A DNA stretch of 60,972 nt from Xylanibacter rodentium. GTDB lineage: Bacteria; Bacteroidota; Bacteroidia; Bacteroidales; Bacteroidaceae. The notes under the pieces are model-generated. The model was not told where the DNA came from. It was given only the letters and a program-made list of their open reading frames with translations, and did no database searches. Each line of letters starts with the position of its first letter. The stretch's first letter is position 1. The stretch covers positions 1-60,972 of the forward strand of contig NZ_JABKKE010000021.1 in assembly GCF_013166575.1 (NCBI RefSeq). The letters are read 5' to 3'. Shown piece by piece: positions 28,351 to 38,000 of this stretch. The position numbers were made by a program, and so were the translations under genes.

Positions 28351-31269
28351 TTACTTTTTGTTACTTACTTTGAAGTTCTCCCATCCGTAATTGCCATTTT
28401 TATTATAGCCCAAAGGCTCGGATATCTCATGTACAACTGCGAACGATGAAGAATTTGAATACAAAGCTTTCTGTGCATTCTCCATTACAAACTCATAGTC
28501 ACGTGCCATCATATTGACAAGTCTGGAATCAGAAACCGAGACTTCCTTTGACATACCGGTTGCATCGGTAATGACTATCTTTCCATTACCACCGCTAATA
28601 TTCAGTTCCTGGCTGATATTGTCGTTATTCACATAGAACGTCACAAAGTTGCCACTCTCCACCTCATTGTCAGCGAATACAGAAACATTCATGAAATGAT
28701 AACGTGCAAATGCACTGATAGCCTCTATCTTTGCACGTACTTCTATCTTTGCTTCATCTTCTGTAAGTGCCTTTCCTGGACAATCATTGCCACAGTCATG
28801 ATCATCTTGAGTAAAGTGATGGAACAAAGGCATAACATCCTTCTTCCAGCTTGGCAAACCGTTTGCATAAGCCTTGTCCATCGCAGCTTTGTTCGGTGCA
28901 AAAACGGTGTAGTTGTAATTGCTGAAGAATTTCACATTATTATCCATACAACCTTTTTTATTGTTTCTCTGTATAGGGTTGTAGAATATCTTGTATTGGT
29001 CAACCTCATAGATCTGTGTTGTCGGATTCTTGTCCTTGGAAATGCCTGCCCAGTCCATCACATCATCATCAAAGCCTTCACAAAGTTCAAAGAATGTCTC
29101 TTTGGTATTCTCATCTGTCGACGACTCAAAATTTTTCAAAACGCCATAAACACTTTGTACAGGTCCCTGGATAAGATGGTCTATAGCATAAGAACGGCCA
29201 TTACGCTGTACATACTCATCCTCAATTTTTGATACAGGCTGAAGTCCGTCTATTTGGGCACCCGAAGCAACAGTCTTGTTGTTCATGTCCACTAAAACAG
29301 CACCACCATGTTTGGTCTTATAATAATTGTTTTTGCCAAGTGTCTCTCCTTCTTTCAGCACTACTGTACAATACTGCATCAAATCTTGAAGATGAGCCTT
29401 GCATATCGGCCAATTTTTCGCATTATTGGCACCATCCACATCAATTATAGTAGAATCATTGGGATTTTTTATTGCTTGCTTTGCAATATCATACTTAAAT
29501 GTCGATATTCCAAGACCTGATTTTGATGACGGATTGTAATAATAGTGATATACAAGTGCATTTTCATTGACATAATCACCATTTGCCTTCTTTATAAGAG
29601 ACGCCGGATCAAGATAATATGCATCAAAGGCCTTGTCCCTCGGCAAGAACAGAGCATAGTTTGATGCCATTGTCAGCAAGTAAGCATAGAAGTCGAGATT
29701 AAGTCCATATACATTATTATATGTCACATTCTGAATCATCCAGTTTATCACATGCATATCCTTACTGAACAAAGCCGGAGCCGACACGGCCACATAAGCT
29801 TTAGGACCGAATACGGTCTTAGTGGTATATATAACACCGTTGTTGGCTATCTTTATGTCATATCCGCTTCCGTCTTCTTTCTTCTTGATGGCGTCTTTGG
29901 TCACTCCCATCAAATCCTTGGCATCATCCATTATATTGTCGAACTTGCTAGGAACAGAAGCAGCAAACGAACTTTTCAACATATTTGAAACAAATTTTGC
30001 AAGAATATTTGTAGGTATATCATCAAGATTACTCTCCAGATTCTCAGCCGTATTGGGCTTGCGGCCGAAAGTCTCGATAATTGATTTTCCTTCCTCTTTT
30101 ATAAAATAGTTTATAAGTGCAGCATTGTCAGGAACAAACATTACCTGAAGATCGGTAAGATATGTTTCCGGTTGTCCGCTTTGGGTAGGAGCTATATAAA
30201 ACTCATTCCATCCCGGGTCAAGGTTAAGAAGATTCTCTGCTATCACTTGTACTTTATTAGCATCGATGTCGAAAGGAAGATTGTCCTGTGACACGCGACT
30301 AAGATAACGCACCTCAAAAATAGAATCGGGATTATTGACGCCCGTCATGTCCGTAACCTCAGACTGTGCCCTATACCAATCATGATAATCATTAGTCACC
30401 TTAGAATTATACACCGGCACGGCAAAACGATCCAATATATGGCTGAATATAGAGAGGTCGGAAGTTTTCTTCAATACTTGAGCCATATTTCCTGGAGGCA
30501 CGACAACATTATCCACTTGATGGATATATCCGTTCTGACATGTAATGTCCTGTGCCGACTTGGGAATTCTGTTACCAAATATGTAGGCATCACCCTCTTC
30601 ATAGTTACCGCCAGTGATTATAGAAAAGTCATTATCTTCTCCGGCAGTGGTAATACCATTGTTAAGCATATACTCACGTGTGAAATGCACAAGCATAGGA
30701 CGGGTTGCATCTGTAACAACAGATACTCCGGCATTAAAACGCGACCAGTTGGTATTGTTTTCACCATAGGCCGACATTGCTGACATTGCGGGATAATATG
30801 TCACAGTATCTATAACGCTGGCAGATGTAAGGTGCTTCAGGGCACGTCCTTGCACCACACCGTCCGACGAACTTGTATTTGACAACATACCTATAAGAAG
30901 TGCATTGTCAAGCATCGATGAGTAAAGAAGCATTTTCTTCTGAGCGTCAGAAAGATCTTCATATCTTTTCACGCCCGGCCATGTTTCGTTGGCAAAGAAA
31001 CGGGCAAAAGCCTCGTCGTTTGCCGGGAAAACAGTCTTACTACCGGTACGACTCAGTGTTTCGGCATACCCCAGGTCGTCCACCAAACGAAGATATGTAT
31101 TGAAAGAACCGGTAAGCCCTTTTGAAGCATCAGGATTTTTCAGCTCGCCGTAAATACTCGAGCCCAGCCATCCCGGCACCGATTCTTCATCCACAAGTTC
31201 GTTCTTGTCCACACAAGAAGACAAAAGTCCCATGCAGACAAAAGAAAAACAAAAGATGAGTTTTCTCAT
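28351..31269 (-). CDS. large multi-FAS1-domain lipoprotein, first of three
   Basis: A 972-residue lipoprotein with lipobox LLSSC (Cys19) followed by VDKNELVDEE, an acidic surface-export-like stretch. Several FAS1-like units are visible: ~48-280 (TVFPANDEAFARFF ... NGYIHQVDNVVVP), ~285-500 (VMFVPDNAALINYF), ~500-720 (YALFLPRDKAFDAYY) and ~725-960 (YTVFAPNKAAMDKAY). It is the first gene of the uptake operon behind the promoter at 31356-31387. A four-unit FAS1 protein of this size next to SusC suggests an extended surface binder or adhesin for polymeric pectin. No catalytic motif is seen. Confidence 0.82.
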   Translation of the reverse strand: MRKLIFCFSFVCMGLLSSCVDKNELVDEESVPGWLGSSIYGELKNPDASKGLTGSFNTYLRLVDDLGYAETLSRTGSKTVFPANDEAFARFFANETWPGVKRYEDLSDAQKKMLLYSSMLDNALLIGMLSNTSSSDGVVQGRALKHLTSASVIDTVTYYPAMSAMSAYGENNTNWSRFNAGVSVVTDATRPMLVHFTREYMLNNGITTAGEDNDFSIITGGNYEEGDAYIFGNRIPKSAQDITCQNGYIHQVDNVVVPPGNMAQVLKKTSDLSIFSHILDRFAVPVYNSKVTNDYHDWYRAQSEVTDMTGVNNPDSIFEVRYLSRVSQDNLPFDIDANKVQVIAENLLNLDPGWNEFYIAPTQSGQPETYLTDLQVMFVPDNAALINYFIKEEGKSIIETFGRKPNTAENLESNLDDIPTNILAKFVSNMLKSSFAASVPSKFDNIMDDAKDLMGVTKDAIKKKEDGSGYDIKIANNGVIYTTKTVFGPKAYVAVSAPALFSKDMHVINWMIQNVTYNNVYGLNLDFYAYLLTMASNYALFLPRDKAFDAYYLDPASLIKKANGDYVNENALVYHYYYNPSSKSGLGISTFKYDIAKQAIKNPNDSTIIDVDGANNAKNWPICKAHLQDLMQYCTVVLKEGETLGKNNYYKTKHGGAVLVDMNNKTVASGAQIDGLQPVSKIEDEYVQRNGRSYAIDHLIQGPVQSVYGVLKNFESSTDENTKETFFELCEGFDDDVMDWAGISKDKNPTTQIYEVDQYKIFYNPIQRNNKKGCMDNNVKFFSNYNYTVFAPNKAAMDKAYANGLPSWKKDVMPLFHHFTQDDHDCGNDCPGKALTEDEAKIEVRAKIEAISAFARYHFMNVSVFADNEVESGNFVTFYVNNDNISQELNISGGNGKIVITDATGMSKEVSVSDSRLVNMMARDYEFVMENAQKALYSNSSSFAVVHEISEPLGYNKNGNYGWENFKVSNKK

Positions 31270-31355
31270 AATTTTTTTGATTAGTTATTATTTATTGTTA
31301 CTTTTATTTTAGCAGTTTGAGACAGAGCACAATACTCTCTTATTAGTTTTGCCTA

Positions 31356-31387
31356 CAAAGATAGGCAAAATTCAATTTATACGCAAC
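31356..31387 (-). promoter_or_regulatory. promoter of the FAS1-SusCD operon
   Basis: On the minus strand, GTTG (complement of 31384-31387) is separated by 20 bp from TATCTTTG (complement of 31356-31363), a near-consensus Bacteroidetes promoter. Transcription would start near 31349, leaving an 80-nt leader before the 972-residue FAS1 gene. The surrounding 31270-31555 is AT-rich and otherwise holds only the terminator at 31478-31518. Confidence 0.6.
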
Positions 31388-31477
31388 AAAAATATAAATA
31401 AAATTAAAGATTTTAAGAATTAACTTATCAAACAATTTACAACTGCCGAACAACAAGAAAATCGTATAAAAAAACAA

Positions 31478-31518
31478 AAAGCCGTTATTTTTCATTTAAG
31501 TGAAAAACAACAGGCTTT
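31478..31518 (-). terminator. terminator of the small lipoprotein gene
   Basis: AAAGCCGTTATTTTTCA (31478-31494) pairs with TGAAAAACAACAGGCTTT (31501-31518) with one bulge. Read on the minus strand the hairpin is followed by TTTTTGTTTTTTT, a classical U-run. It isolates the 205-residue lipoprotein gene from the FAS1-SusCD operon. Confidence 0.8.
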
Positions 31519-31555
31519 ATTATTTGATATTTGATTTTATACTGTATTTTATGAT

Positions 31556-32173
31556 TTATCCCCACCAATCAGGGCTCCACATTCCATACCCTATTGTTGT
31601 ATGACTTTTCAACGTAGTAATATAGTAACATTCAAAAGATTCACTAACCTTAGTAAAATAACTAATATCACCAGAATGGGCTATCAAATCTTCATTTGTA
31701 TACTTTTCTTTACTCGCAAATATGGCTATCCGATCTCCTATATTAGCATCGGAATAAACAACTATATCATTCTCGACATCATAAGATTCTGCTACAGACA
31801 TCGTAAGTCCTCGTTCGTCAAACCAAACTTTTGAAGAGCCGTGATACAAAGTATATAAAATAGGGTCGGCAATAACCACCGGTTCATCATTATCATCTTT
31901 ATCATATAAAAAGGGATCTCTATCATAAAGAGCGCATCCCTGCGCATTCAATACAAGAAAAGTATAATACTTCTCATCACCATATGCTTCAGTATATATG
32001 TCAAATTCCAAAAAATACGGATACATTGAAGAACGTGATAACACACTATCACATATCAAAGCATCAGCATATACCATATCGTCACTTCGTTCTTCTATAG
32101 ATTCATAATAATCAATATCATTGCATGATGAGTAAAAGAATACTATAGACAATAAAAATAAAAAATGCTTCAT
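31556..32173 (-). CDS. small lipoprotein of unknown function
   Basis: A 205-residue lipoprotein: hydrophobic MKHFLFLLSIVFF then lipobox YSSC with Cys17 followed by NDIDYYES. The mature part is acidic and aromatic-rich with no family recognised. The start is placed at 32173 because the in-frame extension to 32212 runs into the terminator hairpin at 32202-32232. It is bounded by terminators on both sides, so it is its own unit between the large secreted protein and the uptake operon. Low GC compared with the enzyme genes. Function unknown; the context allows a minor surface binding or assembly role. Confidence 0.7.
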   Translation of the reverse strand: MKHFLFLLSIVFFYSSCNDIDYYESIEERSDDMVYADALICDSVLSRSSMYPYFLEFDIYTEAYGDEKYYTFLVLNAQGCALYDRDPFLYDKDDNDEPVVIADPILYTLYHGSSKVWFDERGLTMSVAESYDVENDIVVYSDANIGDRIAIFASKEKYTNEDLIAHSGDISYFTKVSESFECYYITTLKSHTTIGYGMWSPDWWG

Positions 32174-32201
32174 TCTTACAGTTTTATTTTCAGTTAACAA
32201 A

Positions 32202-32232
32202 CGAGGGAACAAGATTTTTTCTTGTTCCCTCG
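32202..32232 (-). terminator. terminator of the 871-residue protein gene
   Basis: CGAGGGAACAAG (32202-32213) and CTTGTTCCCTCG (32221-32232) are a perfect 12-bp inverted repeat with a 7-nt A/T loop, 28 bp downstream of the stop at 32260 on the minus strand. Confidence 0.75.
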
Positions 32233-32259
32233 GTTATATTAAATAATCTTTATCAGATA

Positions 32260-34875
32260 TTATTTCACGACATACTTCTTGCCGTTCATGATGTAGATAC
32301 CTTTTGACAGGCCTTTCAACGTATTTGCATTTGCACGTACCTTAACACCATTGATACTGTAAACATCACCGCTGTTGATTCCGTCAACCACATTCACATC
32401 TGTAATGCCAGTCTCATAATCAGCGATAGAACCAAGATAATAAAGATGGCAAGAACCGATGTAAATCAAGTTCGGGAATATTGTCTGGCCTTCATTCTTG
32501 CATGTAAGACCTACGCGGAGTTTCTTATCCTCATAAGAATTTATATCCTGAACTTTAACAACCTTCGAGAATCTTGTTACATTACCAGGATAGTCCTGAC
32601 TTGGATTGCTTGAGTGTGTCTTGCTTGCATCCCACATTGTATACACTTCGGTTGAATCTGTTCCGGCAAATATATACATCTCCGTTGAAGCCTCCTGAGT
32701 TGCATCACCCATATTGTGGTTACGACATATTATTTCAGCAGAGAATTCATAAACTCCATTCATAGGAAGTTCAACATCCTGATAAATATACTTGGAATCT
32801 TTAGCACTCGAACCACGATTATAATATGCGCAATATCCGTCTGTAAAGTCACTATTGCTCTGATACTTCCATACTCCGTTGCCACCTACACCGTCAACCG
32901 TCCAGCCAGTAGCATTCTTGGTTGAGAATGAGCCGTTAACCATATTGATATCAGCAGGAGCACTTATAGAAGCATTGGTCAAACCATATACGAGACGGGC
33001 TTTCATAAGGGTCGAGTCTGTCTTAACAAGTGTCAGCGAATCACGGCTCTGGTCTGTCTGTGCACTATAATAGTTCTCTGCAACATTGATAGCAGCGCCA
33101 AACACATCTTTACCCTTAGGACGATTCTCATCGGCAAGTTCGGTCTTGCAAAGTTCAATATCACTTCCTAACTTGACATATTCTGCATTTGCTCTTGTAT
33201 AAGCGCGCACAGCCTTGTCCATGTTCTCTTTTTGGGCAACAAGAATATCTATATTTTCCTGTGAAGGAGAAGTTATTTCTGCGAGAACCTTTTCCGAAAC
33301 AACAATAGAATCACGCAATACAGAGTTGAAGAACACATATTTCTTGCTGTCGGCAGCCTCTTTGGCTGCATCGATAGCAGCGGTAAGATCTGCACGCTTG
33401 TCAGCAAGAGTCTTCTTGAGGAAATGGTTCTTTACATCATCGTCAGTCAGACCGAGAATACGAATCTCCACATTGTCAAAACGGAACGTTCCACTACCAG
33501 TATGAGCTGCGGGGGGGGCAGAACCGGTATCAGCTCCATCGATTGTAGGATATGCAAAACCGATAGTCTGTATACCATCTTCCTTAACATCAAATATATT
33601 CGTATACATCTTGGCATAAGATGTTTGGAAATCCGTCATATCAACAGAATCGTTATTTACGAAATACTTCACACCCTCAATCTGTGAATAGTAATCGGGG
33701 ATATAGTAATTATCTTTCGAACCTTTACCATTGTTACCCATCTTATAACCTAATCCACGAACAATGTAGAGATACTTACCGGCTGGCAGATTAGCACCCT
33801 GAGACACTGAACTTGCTTCCAATTTATCCTGAGCTTTGTTATCAGACTTGAAATGATTGGTTGTGAAGTTGAAAGAAGCCGCATTAACACCCCAACGATT
33901 GTTGGTTGCGGTCCATCCTTTGGCAGGAGTTGTTGTTTTGCCGGTACCCTGCTCTGCAGCCTCATCCAATGTGAAGTTGGTATAATATGAAGAGACATCA
34001 GCAGAGTTAGCATTGAGGAATGCTGTAACAGGACCGTCAGGACCCATTATTCCGTTATACATATCTTCAAAAGATATAACATCCAGATCTGAACCAATAG
34101 CGCCACGTAAGTCCTCTACTATAGCACCCAACATTTCACGCTCACCTTCCGGACCATCATTGGGGAAATTTACTTTATCAGCAATCAGCATCTCAATAAA
34201 CGAAACAGCGTCCTTTGCCATACGGTCGTCAAACACCTGCTTTGCCTCGTAAATACCGAAATCGGCATAACTGTCATTGGGCACAAGCTCAAAGAAAAGC
34301 ACACTCATGGTCTTGCTTTCTTCAGCTCTATAATCCATGGTACGCTCTTCCCACTGATCCGAGCACGAAGAGAATCCGAAAAGGCCACCACTTAGCTTAC
34401 CGGACTCATCGCCATCACCACCTTTCAAAGGATAAACACCAGGAGTGTTGGGGAAAACAAAATTCTGGTGATTGTAATAACGTCCGTACACACCAACACT
34501 CGACATATTGGGCACAAAAGCCCTCACCTTGTATGTACATAGATAAGTCGTGTTCTCAGAAAGAGTCACATCCTGTGCAAAGTTCGCACATTGCGGACCA
34601 TAGTTGGATACGCTCGTAGCACCCTGCAGTGTTGTGAGACAGTTTCTACCGTCAGGACCATCATTAGTCACAGCAAACGTGTCAGGCGAAAGTGGCTGAC
34701 AATAAAGGTTTGTCCAATTGTTCAATCCGTCCGTGAAGTCACCGTTTTTGACAAGGTTCGCACCTATAATCTGAAATCGGCCATTCGGAGTGTAGACAAA
34801 ATCTCCCACTTCATAAGCGAACGAACTTGCCGCACTTAACGCGGCGGCAAACATAAAAAGTAATCGCTTCTTCAT
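32260..34875 (-). CDS. large secreted jelly-roll/helical protein with T9SS-like C-terminus
   Basis: An 871-residue exported protein (signal peptide MKKRLLFMFAAALSAASSFA). Residues ~35-215 and ~640-805 look like carbohydrate-binding jelly rolls, beginning NLVKNGDFTDGLNNWTN and NMVNGSFSTKNATGWTV. Between them is a further beta domain (~290-480) and an alanine- and lysine-rich helical stretch (~485-640) resembling FIVAR-type spacers. The last ~50 residues (VYSINGVKVR ... GLSKGIYIMNGKKYVVK) fit a short T9SS-type sorting domain. No catalytic motif was recognised. It lies downstream of the long PL11 gene on the same strand but behind a hairpin and its own -7 element. Likely a surface binder or fibre of the pectin locus. 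A C8 tract at codons ~452-455 could slip. Confidence 0.65.
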   Translation of the reverse strand: MKKRLLFMFAAALSAASSFAYEVGDFVYTPNGRFQIIGANLVKNGDFTDGLNNWTNLYCQPLSPDTFAVTNDGPDGRNCLTTLQGATSVSNYGPQCANFAQDVTLSENTTYLCTYKVRAFVPNMSSVGVYGRYYNHQNFVFPNTPGVYPLKGGDGDESGKLSGGLFGFSSCSDQWEERTMDYRAEESKTMSVLFFELVPNDSYADFGIYEAKQVFDDRMAKDAVSFIEMLIADKVNFPNDGPEGEREMLGAIVEDLRGAIGSDLDVISFEDMYNGIMGPDGPVTAFLNANSADVSSYYTNFTLDEAAEQGTGKTTTPAKGWTATNNRWGVNAASFNFTTNHFKSDNKAQDKLEASSVSQGANLPAGKYLYIVRGLGYKMGNNGKGSKDNYYIPDYYSQIEGVKYFVNNDSVDMTDFQTSYAKMYTNIFDVKEDGIQTIGFAYPTIDGADTGSAPPAAHTGSGTFRFDNVEIRILGLTDDDVKNHFLKKTLADKRADLTAAIDAAKEAADSKKYVFFNSVLRDSIVVSEKVLAEITSPSQENIDILVAQKENMDKAVRAYTRANAEYVKLGSDIELCKTELADENRPKGKDVFGAAINVAENYYSAQTDQSRDSLTLVKTDSTLMKARLVYGLTNASISAPADINMVNGSFSTKNATGWTVDGVGGNGVWKYQSNSDFTDGYCAYYNRGSSAKDSKYIYQDVELPMNGVYEFSAEIICRNHNMGDATQEASTEMYIFAGTDSTEVYTMWDASKTHSSNPSQDYPGNVTRFSKVVKVQDINSYEDKKLRVGLTCKNEGQTIFPNLIYIGSCHLYYLGSIADYETGITDVNVVDGINSGDVYSINGVKVRANANTLKGLSKGIYIMNGKKYVVK
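33511..33518. repeat. eight-base G/C homopolymer inside a coding region
   Basis: GGGGGGGG on the plus strand is C8 in the coding strand of the 871-residue protein (residues near Ala-Pro-Pro-Ala, ~position 453). It is the longest G/C run noticed in the window. The gene is in frame as given. Confidence 0.9.
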
Positions 34876-34950
34876 TTGTTTTGTATTAAGTTGTTAAATA
34901 ATATATTATATGCTTTTATAAAAAAGGATATTTTAGTAGTTATTTCGTTG

Positions 34951-34958
34951 CAAATATA
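34951..34958 (-). promoter_or_regulatory. candidate -7 element for the 871-residue protein gene
   Basis: CAAATATA reads TATATTTG on the minus strand, matching TAnnTTTG, about 76 bp upstream of the start at 34875. No clear -33 TTTG was found at the expected distance. Confidence 0.4.
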
Positions 34959-35002
34959 CGTAAAAGAATCCATATTACATTATCATTAATTGTTTTTAAC
35001 AC

Positions 35003-35050
35003 ATTCATCCGTCTGCAATAGCGTATTTTGCTAACTGCAGACGGATGAAT
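35003..35050 (-). terminator. hairpin downstream of the long PL11 gene
   Basis: ATTCATCCGTCTGCA (35003-35017) pairs perfectly with TGCAGACGGATGAAT (35036-35050) around an 18-nt loop. It lies 48 bp after the stop on the minus strand. The following minus-strand bases are only moderately U-rich, so it may also be a repeat. Confidence 0.65.
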
Positions 35051-35097
35051 AAATATCACATTGTCTCTACCTTAATCTGTTGACAAGACAGACACTA

Positions 35098-38000
35098 TTA
35101 CTTGATAACAATCTTTATATTTTCAGTGCCTGTATCCGAACCTACTCGTACGATATATGTTCCGCCAGCCAACCCCTTGGAACGCATTACTGTGATCACA
35201 TCATCTGAATAACATTCAAAATCGCACACATATATACCATTAAAAGTATATACCCGGCACTTCACCTTGCCACCATCCATAACCGAAGATATACCGGTCG
35301 GATCATCGAGGACACGTAATATTCCCGTAGCGTTTAACAAATCGGAATCATCCCACTTCAATCCCAATGGCAAAACGGGCAGATTGATTACCGGATCACC
35401 GTTGAATGAAGCAGCTGTCCACAAAACAATCTCATCTCCCTGTGCCGGTATATATGTACTGCTCAGTGTGACATTGAGCACTCCATTTAGCGTAAGTGCC
35501 GTACCGACCTTAAGGAACGAACGTGAAGAATTACTATTGGCCTTGCCCTTGATATTGAGGTTGACCACAGATTCCGCATTGGCTGTAAGAGCACCCTGTG
35601 TCGCAACAAATCCTGACACGTCATCAGTAGTTGTACGCCCAGGAGTAAGTTCGGCACCACCATTGAGAACAAGCGCTCCGAGCGTACCGGTACCCTTGAC
35701 AGAGGCTCCGCCATTCACTGTAATACCCTTCGAACCGGTTACCGATGTCGTCGAATTATAAGTGTCAATATACAGCATGCCTTCGTTGACTGTTATCGTC
35801 TTGGCATTTTCGAGTTTACCCGATGTTGTCAGATACCATATTCCGGCCCCTTTCTTTTGTACTGCAGAATTAATGGCGCCACGGAAACGGATATCGGCAC
35901 CATTGGTACCTATTATATATGTACCAGAACCGGCAAGTGTACCAGAACCGGTGATGTTCCCTATCTCCACATTCTTGCCATTGTTGTTGAATGTGACGCC
36001 TGCATCCATCTGGAGCGTGGCCTTGGGAAGTCCGTAGGAATTGTCGAAAGTAAAGTCAGGGTCATAACTGCCGCGCTTTGATACGCCTGGAATGACAGTG
36101 CCTTCAAACTGGCTCCAGTTACCCTGGAAATAGTCACGTATGCCAGTTCCGTATACCCGGAATGTACCCGAACCGGTAAGACGTCCCTTGTAGTTGCAGC
36201 GCGGATCGGAATAGAATGTACCCGTACAGTTCTCCGGCACTACAAAGTTGACATTGTTCGTTGAATACGAGTAGTCGCTTGCCGGATCGTAAAGCGTTCC
36301 GCCACGCAATTCCACCGTTGCCGGAAGCTGGATTACGGCATTTGTCTCCGAAGCGTTTACCACACCCCGCTCTATCACCAGTTTGGAAACACTGTTGCCG
36401 CCACCCATATTGAGCGTACCTGTACCGGTCTTGGTAAGCACTGTACCCGAACCTATTGCGCCCACACCTTTTTCAAGAGTAAGGGTCACACCTTGGGGAA
36501 TGTCAAGCTGTCCGCCACCCTCACCTACGAATATCTTCTGTCCGGAGGTTGCGGTAGCGCTCAAGCTGAGTGCGGCATTATTATATAGTGTGAAAGTCTT
36601 GTCTATCGTGCCCAACGAACCCACTTCCTGTCCTATTTCATTGGCAAATGCGCTGACAGTGAGTTTTCCGCCATTGACAGTGGTCTTTCCAGTACGGTTG
36701 ATACTGTTTACTGTAACCGAAGCCGTACCATTCTTGACCAGTTCGCCACCGCCCACGATACTGTCACCCGTGATGGTAAAATTCTTCTCTGAGTTGTTGA
36801 AGACAATGGAAGCCGGAGCCACATGACCGCTCACGATAATATCGGTAGAAACTGCACTGTCGTCGAATATCACGTCATCGCCCGGTACAAACGAACGGCT
36901 TACGCCTGTTTCGGCAACAATAAAGTTAGGAGTACCGTCTATATTCCATACGCCATCGACATTGCCGGTCCAAGTCACAGAACCTGTTTCGAAATTGGTA
37001 ATGGTGATATAGAGTTTGCCGTTTTCAAACGAAAGCTCGGATTTCTGACTGTTGAGCCCCTCCACCTTGAAGTCTGCAATGTTGCCGACAACAGTGCCGA
37101 ACTCACCGATGAGATAACGGCCGTTGGCAATATTCGACTCACCGGCAGCAACATGCTTCACAAACCGTAGGACAGGAGTATTATATTCCGGTCCTCCGGT
37201 CCAGTTCTTCTTTTCTATTGTCAGCACTCGCGCTTTTACGATATCGGCCGTAACATCCTCGCCATACAGGTCGATGAGTACGGTCGAACCGAAATTGAGG
37301 ATGAGCGAGTCTGCCTCAATATTCCCCTTGTTGTCACGACCTCCGGGCACGATTGTAGCGCCATAGTCGGCTTGTATACCTTTCATAAACTTGCCGCCGT
37401 CAGATACGAGAGAAGCAAAACGGTTTAGCCACAAACGACTCGACTGTAATGTACCGTCAAAATTGACCGTTCCTGCCCAAACCTCCGTCGGACCGGTATA
37501 TGTTTGGGTTACAGCCGGCAGATTGAGCACACCGTCACCCTGCTTCACCAGACGCATAGAGCCGCCGAAGGCACCGCCGGTAACAGTATGTGCGTAAGTT
37601 GTTGTAGTTATATTGTTATTGTTGTCGTGACCCTGCACCCATGTCGGAGCATTGACAGTCAGTATGTACGGGCTGGCTCCGTCTGCTACGTTGACAGTCA
37701 TGTCACCTGTCTTACACATTATTATATGTTTGTCGTTCTCAGCCGTACCTATGGTCGAGCCGTCAACAATCTCCGTACGTCCTGTCATTGTCAGTGGTGC
37801 AGGCGCCTTGGTGATTCCTTCCAATTCGCCAAGGAAATAGCTCACGTGAGGAGTCTGATTGTATCCGCACATCTGCCAAACCATGGCCTGACGGTACTGA
37901 TGGTCGTGCCACAGAGTGTAGTTTCGCCATTTTGTCTCTACATTTGTGGTATAAATACGGATATTATTGTCGGCCGTACGCATTATCACTTCCTCACGCC

